Assembly (NCBI RefSeq): GCF_031157275.1
Contig: NZ_JAVIFW010000001.1
Location: 186,001-250,000 of the forward strand
Length of the DNA stretch: 64,000 bases
DNA from: Streptomyces sp. LHD-70
Lineage (GTDB): Bacteria; Actinomycetota; Actinomycetes; Streptomycetales; Streptomycetaceae
Direction: 5' to 3'
Notes under the pieces: generated by a model
Told to the model about the DNA's origin: nothing
Databases searched by the model: none
The model's input: only the letters and a program-made list of their open reading frames with translations
Part shown: in pieces, positions 46,956-57,471 of the stretch
Layout of the letters: the number at the start of each line of letters is the position of its first letter
How positions within the stretch are numbered: the first letter of the stretch is position 1
Position numbers and translations under genes: made by a program

Positions 46956-48407
46956 TCAGCGGGAGGCGGGCTCCGGCGCTTCGGCGGGTTCGAGGCGGCG
47001 CGCGGTGCGTACGGCCGTGGAGCGGGCCCAGGTGCCGCTGGTGAGCGCGCCCACGGCGAGGACGCAGAGGCCGCACCCGGTGATGATCCACCAGGCGGGC
47101 CGGCTCGCCGCCACGAAGCCGGCCTCGCCCGGCCCGGCGAGGCCGGAGGCAAGGACCGCGCCGATCACCGCGACGCCGAGGGTGCCGCCGATCTGCCGGC
47201 TGGTGGAGGCGACCGCGGCGGCCACCCCGGCCTGGGCGCGCGGCATCCCGGCGACGGCGGTGTTGGTGATGGGCGCGTTGACGAAGCCGAAGCCGAGCCC
47301 GAACAGGACGTAGCCGAGGACGAGCGTGACGTCGGAGGTCTCCGCGTCGAAGGCCGCGAAAAGCACCCCGCTCGCGCTCATCGCCACCCCCGCCACGAGC
47401 AGCGAGAATCTCGGCCCGCGGCTGCCGACGAGCCGCCCGGACAGTGGCGCGGACAGGAACGTCAGGGCCGCCATCGGCAGCATCCACAGGCCCGCGTCCA
47501 GCGCGTCGAGTCCCCGTACGTCCTGCAGATACAGCGTCGACAGGAACAGGAACCCGGCGAGCGCGGCGAAGGCGCAGACCGCGATCACGGTGGCGCCGCT
47601 GAACGGTGCGCTGCGGAAGAACCGCAGGTCGATGAGGGGTTCGGCACGCCTGGGCTCGTAGATCAGGAGCCCGGCGAGGGCGAGCGCGGCGACCGAGGCG
47701 AGCAGCAGCGTCTCGGGCGAGGTCCAGCCGGCGGCGGGCGCCTCGATGATCGCGTACGTCAGGGAGCCGAGCAGCGCCATGACGAGGAGCTGGCCGACGG
47801 GGTCGGGGCGGCGGGGCTTAGGGGCGCGGGACTCGGGGACGTACCGGATGGTCAGGAGGAGGGCCGCGAGGCCGACCGGCAGGTTGATCCAGAAGATCGA
47901 GCGCCAGCCGACCGTGTCCACGAGCAGCCCGCCCACCAGCGGTCCCGCCGCCATGGATATGCCGACGACGCCGCCCCAGACGCCGATCGCGCGGGCGCGC
48001 TCGCGGGGCTCGGTGAAGGTGTTGGTGATGATCGACATCGCCACCGGGTTGAGCATCGAACCGCCCACGGCCTGCACCGCGCGGAACGCGACAAGCGACT
48101 CCAGGTTCGGCGCGAGCGAGCAGAGCACCGAGCCCAGCGTGAACAGGACGAGCCCGGCCTTGAAGACCTTGCGGCGCCCGATCCGGTCGGCCGTCGACCC
48201 GGCGAGCATCAGGAGCGAGGCCAGGACCAGGGTGTACGCGTCGATCGTCCACTGCATGCCCGCCACATCGGCGTGCAGGTCCTCGCGCATCGAGGGCAGC
48301 GCGACGTTCAGGACGGTGTTGTCGAGGCTGACGATCAGCAGACTCATGCAGCAGATCGCGAGGATCAGCAGCCGTCGGCGGTGGGTCGGCTCGCGCATGG
48401 GTTCCAT
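46956..48407 (-). CDS. MFS drug exporter, DHA2 family
   Basis: A 483-residue 14-helix exporter (EmrB/QacA type). SLDNTVLNVALPSM is motif D1, GSTADRIGRRKV motif A and the later WGGVVGISMAAGPLVGG motif C, each seen in separate stretches. The C-terminus is hydrophilic. ATG 48407 was chosen; an ATG at 48395 is also possible. No regulator gene is adjacent. A promoter-like TAGTACGGCTAACTAACGAG lies before the start. Confidence 0.93.
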   Translation of the reverse strand: MEPMREPTHRRRLLILAICCMSLLIVSLDNTVLNVALPSMREDLHADVAGMQWTIDAYTLVLASLLMLAGSTADRIGRRKVFKAGLVLFTLGSVLCSLAPNLESLVAFRAVQAVGGSMLNPVAMSIITNTFTEPRERARAIGVWGGVVGISMAAGPLVGGLLVDTVGWRSIFWINLPVGLAALLLTIRYVPESRAPKPRRPDPVGQLLVMALLGSLTYAIIEAPAAGWTSPETLLLASVAALALAGLLIYEPRRAEPLIDLRFFRSAPFSGATVIAVCAFAALAGFLFLSTLYLQDVRGLDALDAGLWMLPMAALTFLSAPLSGRLVGSRGPRFSLLVAGVAMSASGVLFAAFDAETSDVTLVLGYVLFGLGFGFVNAPITNTAVAGMPRAQAGVAAAVASTSRQIGGTLGVAVIGAVLASGLAGPGEAGFVAASRPAWWIITGCGLCVLAVGALTSGTWARSTAVRTARRLEPAEAPEPASR

Positions 48408-48488
48408 GCTACGTCTCACTAGTACGGCTAACTAACGAGTATCCACAGGTGGACCGGGGCCGGGCGCCGGTACGCGACAATGGGGGGC

Positions 48489-49706
48489 ATGACCACGCTC
48501 GCCCAGGGCGCCCAGGAGCAGCCCGCCACCGTCCTCGCCGTCGGACCGCACACCGTGCAGCCACCGGTGGTGCTCGCCCCCATGGCGGGCATCACGAACG
48601 CGCCGTTCCGTACCTTGTGCCGCGAATTCAGCGGCGGCAAGGGGCTGTTCGTCAGCGAGATGATCACGACGAGAGCGCTGGTCGAGCGCAACGAGAAGAC
48701 GATGCAGCTGATCCACTTCGACGAGACGGAGAAGCCCCGCTCGATCCAGCTGTACGGCGTCGATCCCGTCACCGTCGGCAAGGCCGTGCGCATGATCGCG
48801 GAGGAGGGCCTGGCCGACCACATCGACCTCAACTTCGGCTGCCCCGTGCCCAAGGTGACGAGGAAGGGCGGCGGCTCAGCCCTTCCGTACAAGCGGCCGC
48901 TGCTGCGCGCGATCCTGCGCGAGGCCGTGACGGGCGCCGGGGACCTGCCGGTCACGATGAAGATGCGCAAGGGCATCGACGACGACCACATCACGTTCCT
49001 GGACGCGGGCCGGATCGCCGTCGATGAGGGCGTCACGGCCATCGCCCTGCACGGCAGAACGGCCGCCCAGCACTACGGCGGCACGGCCGACTGGGACGCC
49101 ATCGCCCGCCTCAAGGAGCACGTCCCGGAGATCCCCGTCCTCGGCAACGGCGACATCTGGTCTGCGGACGACGCGCTGCGCATGGTCCGCGAGACGGGGT
49201 GTGACGGCGTGGTCGTGGGCCGCGGCTGCCTGGGCCGGCCGTGGCTCTTCGCCGACCTGGTCGCCGCGTTCGAGGGCCGGCCCGACCGTCTGCGGCCCAC
49301 GCTCCGGGTGGTCGCGGACGCGATGGTGCGGCACGCGAGCCTGCTCGGGGAGTGGTATGGAAATGAAGGGGCGGCCCGCAGGGCCACCGTTGAGGGCGGT
49401 GGTGGGAGACGGGAGGGCGAGTCGCGGGGCGTCATCGACTTCCGCAAGCACGTCGCCTGGTACCTGAAGGGCTTCGCGGTCGGCTCCGAGATGCGCAAGC
49501 GCCTGGCGATCACCTCGTCCTTGGCCGAACTGCGCGCGGGGCTCGACGAGTTGGACCTCGACCAGGACTGGCCGGACGGCGCGGACGGCCCCCGCGGCCG
49601 CACGTCGGGCAACAACCGGGTGGTCCTGCCGGACGGCTGGCTGAAGGATCCGTACGACTGCGCGGGCATCAGCGAGGACGCGGAGCTGGACACTTCCGGG
49701 GGGTGA
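48489..49706 (+). CDS. dusB: tRNA-dihydrouridine synthase
   Basis: A 405-residue DusB-type flavoenzyme that reduces uridines in tRNA. The conserved APMAGITNAPFR and NFGCPVPKVTRKGGG (with the catalytic Cys) are present; HGRTAAQHYGGTADW and the GRGCLGRPWLF FMN loop follow. An Ala/Gly/Arg-rich insert (EGGGGRREGESRG) lies near residue 303. GGGGGG precedes ATG 48489. Bases 49546-49626 near its end are duplicated exactly 1.3 kb downstream. Confidence 0.93.
   Translation: MTTLAQGAQEQPATVLAVGPHTVQPPVVLAPMAGITNAPFRTLCREFSGGKGLFVSEMITTRALVERNEKTMQLIHFDETEKPRSIQLYGVDPVTVGKAVRMIAEEGLADHIDLNFGCPVPKVTRKGGGSALPYKRPLLRAILREAVTGAGDLPVTMKMRKGIDDDHITFLDAGRIAVDEGVTAIALHGRTAAQHYGGTADWDAIARLKEHVPEIPVLGNGDIWSADDALRMVRETGCDGVVVGRGCLGRPWLFADLVAAFEGRPDRLRPTLRVVADAMVRHASLLGEWYGNEGAARRATVEGGGGRREGESRGVIDFRKHVAWYLKGFAVGSEMRKRLAITSSLAELRAGLDELDLDQDWPDGADGPRGRTSGNNRVVLPDGWLKDPYDCAGISEDAELDTSGG
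49546..49626 (+). repeat. 81-bp direct repeat, copy inside dusB
   Basis: This segment encodes DELDLDQDWPDGADGPRG and following residues of DusB. An exact 81-base copy stands at 50858-50938, after the doxX gene. Confidence 0.95.
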
Positions 49707-49724
49707 GCGCCGGGCAGGGCATCT

Positions 49725-50378
49725 TCACAGCGCCTCACGCGGCAGGTGCCCGTACAGGAACGCGCGGACCCCGGCGGCGACCGCCTCCGCGGTCTCCTTC
49801 TCCGTGGCCGCCGGGCCTGCCGGGCGCGAAGGGGTGCTTGCGGACATCAGCACGGAGAAGTGCAGAGCCGCCTGCTCGGGTTCCGTGATGGTCAGCAGTC
49901 CGTGCTCGGCCAGCTCCGCCAGCCGTGCGGCCAGAGCGCGCCGGACCCGTAGCGGACCGGCCTGCTGCCAGGCGTCGACGGCCGACTGCGGGAGGTGTCC
50001 GCCCTCGGCGTTGATCTGGCGGACGAGCGCCGCGTGCTGCGTGTGCAGGTCGGCCGGGTGCAGCCATGCTCGGCCGAACGCGATCAGGTCGGCCTCCAGA
50101 TCGGTGACCTTGCCCAAGTGCCGGTCGATGAGGTCGATCTGAGCTTCGGCGACCTGGGTCGAACTCTCCTGGATGACCGTCCGGAACAGCTCCGCCTTGT
50201 CCTGGAAGTGGTTGTAGATCGTGCGGGTGGAGACGCCTGCTTCTGTCGAGATCGCATCGATGCTCGCGCGCGTGTAGCCGTCGCGAGCGAACACGGCCAG
50301 CGCCCCGGCCAGGATGGCCCGGCGCTTCTCCAATTGGCCTCCTCGGGGGCGCCCCTTGGGGGCGGTCTGCTTGGTCAT
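49725..50378 (-). CDS. TetR-family regulator of doxX
   Basis: A 217-residue TetR/AcrR regulator: HTH at about 18-62 (FARDGYTRASIDAISTEAGVSTRTIYNHF) and a TetR_C domain. ATG 50378 has GAGAGGA upstream. Divergent from doxX with a long inverted repeat in the 117-bp spacer. Its end lies 18 bp after the dusB stop. The tetR-doxX pair is flanked by the 81-bp direct repeat. Confidence 0.9.
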   Translation of the reverse strand: MTKQTAPKGRPRGGQLEKRRAILAGALAVFARDGYTRASIDAISTEAGVSTRTIYNHFQDKAELFRTVIQESSTQVAEAQIDLIDRHLGKVTDLEADLIAFGRAWLHPADLHTQHAALVRQINAEGGHLPQSAVDAWQQAGPLRVRRALAARLAELAEHGLLTITEPEQAALHFSVLMSASTPSRPAGPAATEKETAEAVAAGVRAFLYGHLPREAL

Positions 50379-50396
50379 GGCGTTCCTCTCCATATT

Positions 50397-50439
50397 AAGT
50401 ACAACGGTCATTGTATTTATTGCCATGCACGTTGTACTT
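50397..50439. promoter_or_regulatory. TetR operator region, 10-bp inverted repeat
   Basis: AAGTACAACG (50397) and CGTTGTACTT (50430) are exact complements with 23 bp between. A second TACAA-N6-TTGTA repeat begins at 50400. The region is A/T rich compared with its surroundings. Confidence 0.75.
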
Positions 50440-50495
50440 TACCTGGCATGGCCGCACCGGCCAGCCAACACCCCTGACAGGCCTGGGAGTTCGCC

Positions 50496-50843
50496 ATGTT
50501 CATCGCCTACATCGCCGTCGCTGCCCTGCTCGCCCTCGCCCTCGCGGGCTCCGCCGCCGCCACCTTCGCCAAGAACGGTCAGGTGGCCGCCGACCTGAGC
50601 CGGATGGGCGTGCCCGCACCGTGGCTGCCGTGGCTGGCCGCCGTCAAACTGGCGGGTGCGGCCGGCCTGCTCGCCGGTCTGGCCGTGCCCCAGATCGGAG
50701 TGGCTGCCGCCGTCGGCGTCGTCCTCTTCTTCGCGGGCGCGGTCGTCACCCATCTGCGGGCCCGCGACTACAAGTTCGCCCCGGCGGTCGTGCTCGGCGC
50801 GCTCGCCGCGGTCGCTCTGGCCCTGCGGGTGGTGTCCGTGTGA
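50496..50843 (+). CDS. DoxX-like membrane protein
   Basis: A 115-residue four-helix membrane protein of the DoxX/DoxD-like family. Helices at about 3-22, 42-62, 67-87 and 95-113; LPWLAAVKLAGAAGLLAGL is typical. Family members are small quinone-linked or redox-stress membrane proteins, often under TetR control in Streptomyces. GGGAG is upstream of the ATG. Controlled probably by the divergent TetR. Confidence 0.87.
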   Translation: MFIAYIAVAALLALALAGSAAATFAKNGQVAADLSRMGVPAPWLPWLAAVKLAGAAGLLAGLAVPQIGVAAAVGVVLFFAGAVVTHLRARDYKFAPAVVLGALAAVALALRVVSV

Positions 50844-50857
50844 GTCGCCGCGGAGTC

Positions 50858-50938
50858 ACGAGTTGGACCTCGACCAGGACTGGCCGGACGGCGCGGACGG
50901 CCCCCGCGGCCGCACGTCGGGCAACAACCGGGTGGTCC
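50858..50938 (+). repeat. 81-bp direct repeat, displaced dusB fragment
   Basis: An exact copy of dusB bases 49546-49626. It has no start codon and is followed by GC-rich repeat sequence, so it is a fragment. Confidence 0.95.
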
Positions 50939-50979
50939 GGGGCTCGGTCTCCCGGGGCTGCCGCCCCGGACCCCGCGCC

Positions 50980-51062
50980 CTCACTCGGCGTGGGGGTACC
51001 CCCTGCTCGAGCGAAGCCGAGAGCTTGGGGGAGGCCTGGTCCTCAACCGTCGGACAGGCTCA
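50980..51062. repeat. GGGGGTACCCCC-type Streptomyces repeat
   Basis: GTGGGGGTACCCCCTGCTCG then AGCGAAGCCGAGAGCTTGGGGGAGG and GTCCTCAACCGTCGGACAGGCT, a widespread Streptomyces intergenic element. Here it overlaps the 3' end of the GntR/TetR-type gene and supplies its stop codon. Confidence 0.75.
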
Positions 51063-52078
51063 TGGGTGCCCCCGCCCTCGATCGTCGGCGTCAGCCCGTC
51101 AAGCAGTGCCTTGAGGCCGAACTCGAAGAGCAGGTCGAGCCGTAGGTCGTAGCCGTCATCGAAGGCGCCGACCACCTTCGTGAAGTGCGGGAAGCGGCCC
51201 GACTCGGTGAGCTCCCCGAGGACGGGGGCGCGGCTGTCCATCCACTGGTCCTCGGACTGGCCGGTGGCCGCCTCGGCGTGCGCCTCCATCTCCAGGTGCA
51301 CCGCCAGGCCGTGGACATGGCTGTAGAGCAGGACGTGGATGTCGAACAGCCTGGTCGGATCGAGGCCGTGGCCGTCGAGGGCGCTCAGCATCCACTCGCC
51401 GTGGACCAGCAGGTTCGGTACGAGGAGCGGCCGCGTGAGGGAGCCGATCTGGGCCAGCCACGGGTGCTTCTGGTACAGCCGCCACAGGGTCCGGGCGCCC
51501 AGCTCGATCCGGGTGCGCCAGTCCTCGGGGGCGGCCGCGTCCGCCGGGTAGGTCTCCTCGCCGAACGCGGCGTCGGCCATGTGCAGGACGAGCTCGTCCT
51601 TGCCCGGCACGTGCCGGTAGATCGACATCGGCGCGACACCGAGCCGGGCCGCGACGGCACGCATGGAGCACGCGGCCAGCCCTTCGGCGTCGGCGATGCC
51701 GATGGCGGCACGGACGATCCGGCCGAGGCTCAACTCCGGGTCGGGGGCGGGGCGGTTACGGGCCGACGCGGCGGTCGGCGCGGCGGGAGTGGATGTGGAT
51801 GCGGATGCGGATGTGGACGGGGGCGTGGGTGCGGCCGGGGCGGCCGTTTCGGCGACGACCGTGCCGACCCGGGGGCGGGCCTCCACGAGCCCTTCCAGGC
51901 GCAGAGTCGTCAGGACCTTCGTGGCGGTCGCGAGCGCGACGCCCCAGTCCGCGGAGATCTGCCGGGTCGACGGCACCCGGTCCCCGGGGGCGAGCTCACC
52001 GTCCGCGATACGCCGCCGGATCTCGGCGGCGATCCGCAGATAGGGGGGAGCGCCAGCCGCCCCTGTGGCCTTCGTCAC
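50981..52078 (-). CDS. GntR-HTH / TetR_C fusion regulator
   Basis: A 365-residue regulator with two DNA-binding parts: a GntR winged helix at about 10-75 (YLRIAAEIRRRIADGELAPG, PSTRQISADWGVALATATKV) and a TetR HTH at about 115-165 (MRAVAARLGVAPMSIYRHVPGKDEL) plus a TetR_C_1 domain. A Ser/Thr/Ala/Pro linker (STSASASTSTPAAP) separates them. The last 25 or so residues come from an intergenic repeat. GTG 52078 is the only good start. Divergent from a flavin monooxygenase; CTGTACTAG/CTAGTACAG sites lie between. Confidence 0.87.
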   Translation of the reverse strand: MTKATGAAGAPPYLRIAAEIRRRIADGELAPGDRVPSTRQISADWGVALATATKVLTTLRLEGLVEARPRVGTVVAETAAPAAPTPPSTSASASTSTPAAPTAASARNRPAPDPELSLGRIVRAAIGIADAEGLAACSMRAVAARLGVAPMSIYRHVPGKDELVLHMADAAFGEETYPADAAAPEDWRTRIELGARTLWRLYQKHPWLAQIGSLTRPLLVPNLLVHGEWMLSALDGHGLDPTRLFDIHVLLYSHVHGLAVHLEMEAHAEAATGQSEDQWMDSRAPVLGELTESGRFPHFTKVVGAFDDGYDLRLDLLFEFGLKALLDGLTPTIEGGGTHEPVRRLRTRPPPSSRLRSSRGYPHAE

Positions 52079-52097
52079 ACCTGACCGCCTTTCGCTC

Positions 52098-52159
52098 CTG
52101 TACTAGTGCAGAGGCTAGCAGCGGTCATCCGGAGACGGCTGTTCTCTGCCCTAGTACAG
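52098..52159. promoter_or_regulatory. Operator pair for GntR/TetR regulator
   Basis: CTGTACTAG (52098) and its complement CTAGTACAG (52151) are 44 bp apart. The first is also half of a near-palindrome CTGTACTAGTGCAG. Confidence 0.65.
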
Positions 52160-52244
52160 CTCCGCAAAAGGCCAGTTGAGAGCCGTACTCAGGGGTCCTA
52201 CCTTGGCTGGGCGTACACCGTACACACCAAGGGGAGGAGCCCTC

Positions 52245-53357
52245 ATGCGAACCGTTCTCATCTCGGGCGGCGGCATCGCCGGACCCGTTCTCGCGCACTG
52301 GCTGCGTCACCACGGCTTCGTGCCCACCGTCGTCGAACGCGCCCCGAGCCCGCGCTCCGGCGGCCAGGCCGTGGACATCCGCGGCGTCGCTCTGCGCGTC
52401 GTCGAGCGCATGGGCCTGCCGGAACAGCTCGACCGCGTGCGGACCCGGATGCGCGGCATGTCGCTCCTGGGCCCCGACGGCAAGGAGATCCACCGCTCCA
52501 CCGAGGTGGCCTACAGCAGCGGCCGGTTGGACAGCGCCGACATCGAGGTGCTGCGCGAGGACCTGGTGCGGATCGTGTACGAGCGGACGCGCGCGGACGT
52601 GGAGTACCTCTTCGGCGACAGCGTCACCGCGCTCGACGAGGACGAGTCGGGCGTACGGGTCGGCTTCGCGCACGGCCCGTCCCGCACCTTCGACCTCGTC
52701 GTGGGCGCCGACGGTCTGCACTCCACCGTGCGCCGCCTGGCGTTCGGCCCGGAGGAGCAGTTCGTCCGCCACCTCGGCTCGTACGTCTCCGTGTTCGGCG
52801 CGGAGAACCTCCTCGGCCTGGACGACTGGCAGGTGTGGCTGCGGGACGGCGACATCGGCTTCGGCGTCATGCCCGTACGCGACAACGCGGAGCTCAGGAT
52901 CGCCTTCGGCTTCGAGTCCGAGCCCCTGGGCGCCGATCTGCGGACGGAGGAGGCGCTGCGGCGGCGCGTCGCGGACCGGCTCGCGGCGCTGCCCTGGGCG
53001 GAGGGCGCCCGTCTGGCCGAGGCCGCCCGCACAGCGCCGGACTTCTACTGCGACGCCATGGCCCAGATCCACCTGGACCGCTGGTCGCGGGGCCGGGTCG
53101 TCCTCCTCGGCGACGCCGCGTACTGCCCGTCCCCGCTCTCGGGGCAGGGCACGAGCCTGGCGCTCGTCGGCGCCCATGAGCTGGCCGCCTGCCTGGCGAA
53201 GGCGGGCGGCGATCACGGGGAGGCGTATGCCGCGTACGAGCGTCGTATGCGTCCCTTCGTGGCGCTCAACCAGGCGCTGGCCACCGAGAACGGAGGCGGG
53301 CCCGCCGCGGAGGAGTCCGTCGAGCAGGCCAAGAACGCCTTCGCCCTGGACGGATGA
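52245..53357 (+). CDS. FAD-dependent monooxygenase
   Basis: A 370-residue PHBH-fold flavoprotein hydroxylase. GGGIAGP is the dinucleotide motif, ADGLHS the DG motif and VLLGDAAYCPSPLSGQG the GD motif. Relatives hydroxylate aromatic compounds, polyketides or tetracyclines. AGGGGAGGAG before ATG 52245 decides the start. Divergent from the fusion regulator, probably its target. No biosynthetic cluster surrounds it. Confidence 0.92.
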   Translation: MRTVLISGGGIAGPVLAHWLRHHGFVPTVVERAPSPRSGGQAVDIRGVALRVVERMGLPEQLDRVRTRMRGMSLLGPDGKEIHRSTEVAYSSGRLDSADIEVLREDLVRIVYERTRADVEYLFGDSVTALDEDESGVRVGFAHGPSRTFDLVVGADGLHSTVRRLAFGPEEQFVRHLGSYVSVFGAENLLGLDDWQVWLRDGDIGFGVMPVRDNAELRIAFGFESEPLGADLRTEEALRRRVADRLAALPWAEGARLAEAARTAPDFYCDAMAQIHLDRWSRGRVVLLGDAAYCPSPLSGQGTSLALVGAHELAACLAKAGGDHGEAYAAYERRMRPFVALNQALATENGGGPAAEESVEQAKNAFALDG

Positions 53358-53823
53358 GCCGTGGCCCGGGAGTCCCGCAGCCCGTCGGAATCCCGTCCGC
53401 AGCCCGTCGGGAGCCCGTCCGGAGAGCATCCGTGGGGCGTCCGGAAGGCGTCCGGATCGTGGAAAACGAGCCTCGCGCGGGGCGTGATTCTCGCCACCCT
53501 TGATAGACCTCGCGCTCAGATGAGCGGATCTTGACCGTCTGCACCTCTCCAACGCTGGCACTCAGTGCCATCCGTTTTCCGTTCAAGAGTTGAACGCAAG
53601 TGAGGGTGAACCCTGCTCATCTGAGCGCCAAAACGGGATCTACGGGGGTAGTCCACTTCGCGCCCTGAACACCGCCCCGCGCGCGACATGACCTGGGCAT
53701 TACTTTTGATCTGCTGGCGGACGGGTGGTTGCGGCCCTATGACGGCTGAGTGGACGTACCCAGATGCCTTCGATCTGGGTATGTTCCTCGCCGTCAGGGC
53801 AGCCGCACCGAGGAGACAGGCCC
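53358..53823 (+). promoter_or_regulatory. 466-bp ppdK leader with inverted repeats
   Basis: No gene is seen here. The first 110 bp are a GC-rich stretch with a 22-bp tandem duplication (53377-53398 and 53399-53420). The rest is less GC-rich and holds GCGCTCAGATGAGC (53512) with its exact complement (53615), TGGCACT-C-AGTGCCA (53556), GTTCAA-GAG-TTGAAC (53581) and TACCCAGAT-N7-ATCTGGGTA (53757). They make a likely regulatory region or structured 5' leader of ppdK. Confidence 0.6.
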
Positions 53824-56535
<2,712 letters not shown>

Positions 56536-56702
56536 GTGCTGTGTGGCTGTGGCTTACGGGGGCGGCGTCTGTGCCGTCGCGTCGGGCACCGCAGGTCGCC
56601 CTGCGGGCTCGTCCTCGATCGCCGGACGGGCTCTGATCCGGCATCCGTGAGCCGCCGCCCCTCGGGCACTTCGGGCCTTCGGGCCTTCGGGCCCGGCAGA
56701 CC

Positions 56703-56754
56703 CCGGGACCGGTGCTGTGTCACCCGACCCTCACCGATCCGGCACCGGTCCCGG
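56703..56754 (+). ncRNA. Long hairpin, possible structured RNA
   Basis: CCGGGACCGGTGC and GCACCGGTCCCGG (13 bp, exact) enclose 26 bases. It is followed 10 bp later by a strong terminator, so a short structured transcript is possible. Confidence 0.35.
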
Positions 56755-56764
56755 TTCACGAAGG

Positions 56765-56800
56765 AAGGGGGCGCCCTTGTGCGGGGGCGCCCCCTTTCGT
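56765..56800 (+). terminator. GC hairpin terminator after ppdK
   Basis: AAGGGGGCGCC and GGCGCCCCCTT form an 11-bp perfect stem with a ten-base loop, followed by TCGTTTTC. It lies 230 bp after the ppdK stop. Confidence 0.8.
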
Positions 56801-57010
56801 TTTCTCCCCTCCCCGCCCCTTCCCGAAGTCCTCAGCGGACGGCTCCGGGGCTCCGCCCCTGGACCCCGATCGCCCTTCGGGCTCGTCCTCAAACGCCGGA
56901 CGGGCTGGATTGGGGTCGCTGCCCTGGGCCTCTTGCGCCCTTCGGGCCTGCTTGTCCTCGAACGCCGGACGGGCTGGGTTTGGGGTCGCTGCCCGGTGCA
57001 CCGGCGAGCT
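56800..57010. repeat. Inverted intergenic repeat plus duplicated 60-bp unit
   Basis: CCCCTCCCCGCCCCTTCCC through CTCCGGGGCTCCGCCCC is an inverted copy of the common element. Two copies of a unit running from GCCCTTCGGGC to TTGGGGTCGCTGCCC (about 60 bp) follow, at 56871 and 56927; each contains GCCGGACGGGCTGG. Confidence 0.7.
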
Positions 57011-57052
57011 GGAGCTGTAGGCCTGGAGCTGAAGCGGCAACCGGCGCCTGTC

Positions 57053-57315
57053 GCTGACCGCGGGCGGCAGCGCGCGTCCGTGGCTCACCGCAGGCCACGC
57101 GGCGCGCGGCAGCGGGCGTCTGTGGCTCATGCCGGGCCACGCGGCAGCGGGCGTCTGTGGCTCACGCCGGGCAACGCGGCGTGAGGCGGCCAGTCCCCGT
57201 CGCTGATCGCAGGCCACGCGGCGTGAGGCGGCCGGTCCCCGTCGCTGACCGCGGGCCACGAAGCGTGCGGCAGCCGGTGCCCGTGGCTGATCGCGACGCA
57301 GGCCGCGCGGCGCCA
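57053..57315. repeat. 42-bp minisatellite, about 6-7 units
   Basis: Units start GCT(C/G)A(C/T)CGC(A/G)GGCCACGCGG and end in CCCCGT(C/G) or CGTCTGTG. Most are 42 bp; two are shortened to 30-35. The 42-base unit equals 14 codons, so open frames run through the array on both strands. Confidence 0.85.
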
Positions 57316-57471
57316 GCCCGTACAGCGGACACATCCCCGGGACGGGCGGCGAGGCGAGCCACGACGCCCGTCCCGGGGGCCTCCCCGCGATAGCCCGCCG
57401 GGTGGGGCGGCCCCGGCGCGGGGAGTCGGGGTGCGCCCCGCGAGAGGTACGGGAGGTACAGGGGCCCGGGG

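Larger units (their letters stand above)
56536..57471. other. 936-bp spacer without a supported gene
   Basis: Between ppdK and the convergent PhoX-like gene I see no real gene. It contains a long hairpin, a terminator, an inverted copy of the common intergenic repeat, a duplicated 60-bp unit and a 42-bp minisatellite, all listed separately. The ORFs in it are made of the repeats. Confidence 0.7.

Noticed and set aside
49546..50938. Insertion sequence bounded by the 81-bp repeat
   Set aside because: No transposase or terminal inverted repeat lies between the copies, and the repeat is dusB coding sequence.
50981..53357. Start of an antibiotic biosynthesis cluster at the flavin monooxygenase
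   Set aside because: Only one enzyme and its regulator are present; neighbours are dusB, doxX and ppdK, with no PKS, NRPS or tailoring genes.
57053..57393. Possible CRISPR array or repeat-protein gene
   Set aside because: Units follow each other without unique spacers, and open frames on both strands are explained by the 42-bp (14-codon) period. It is a minisatellite.
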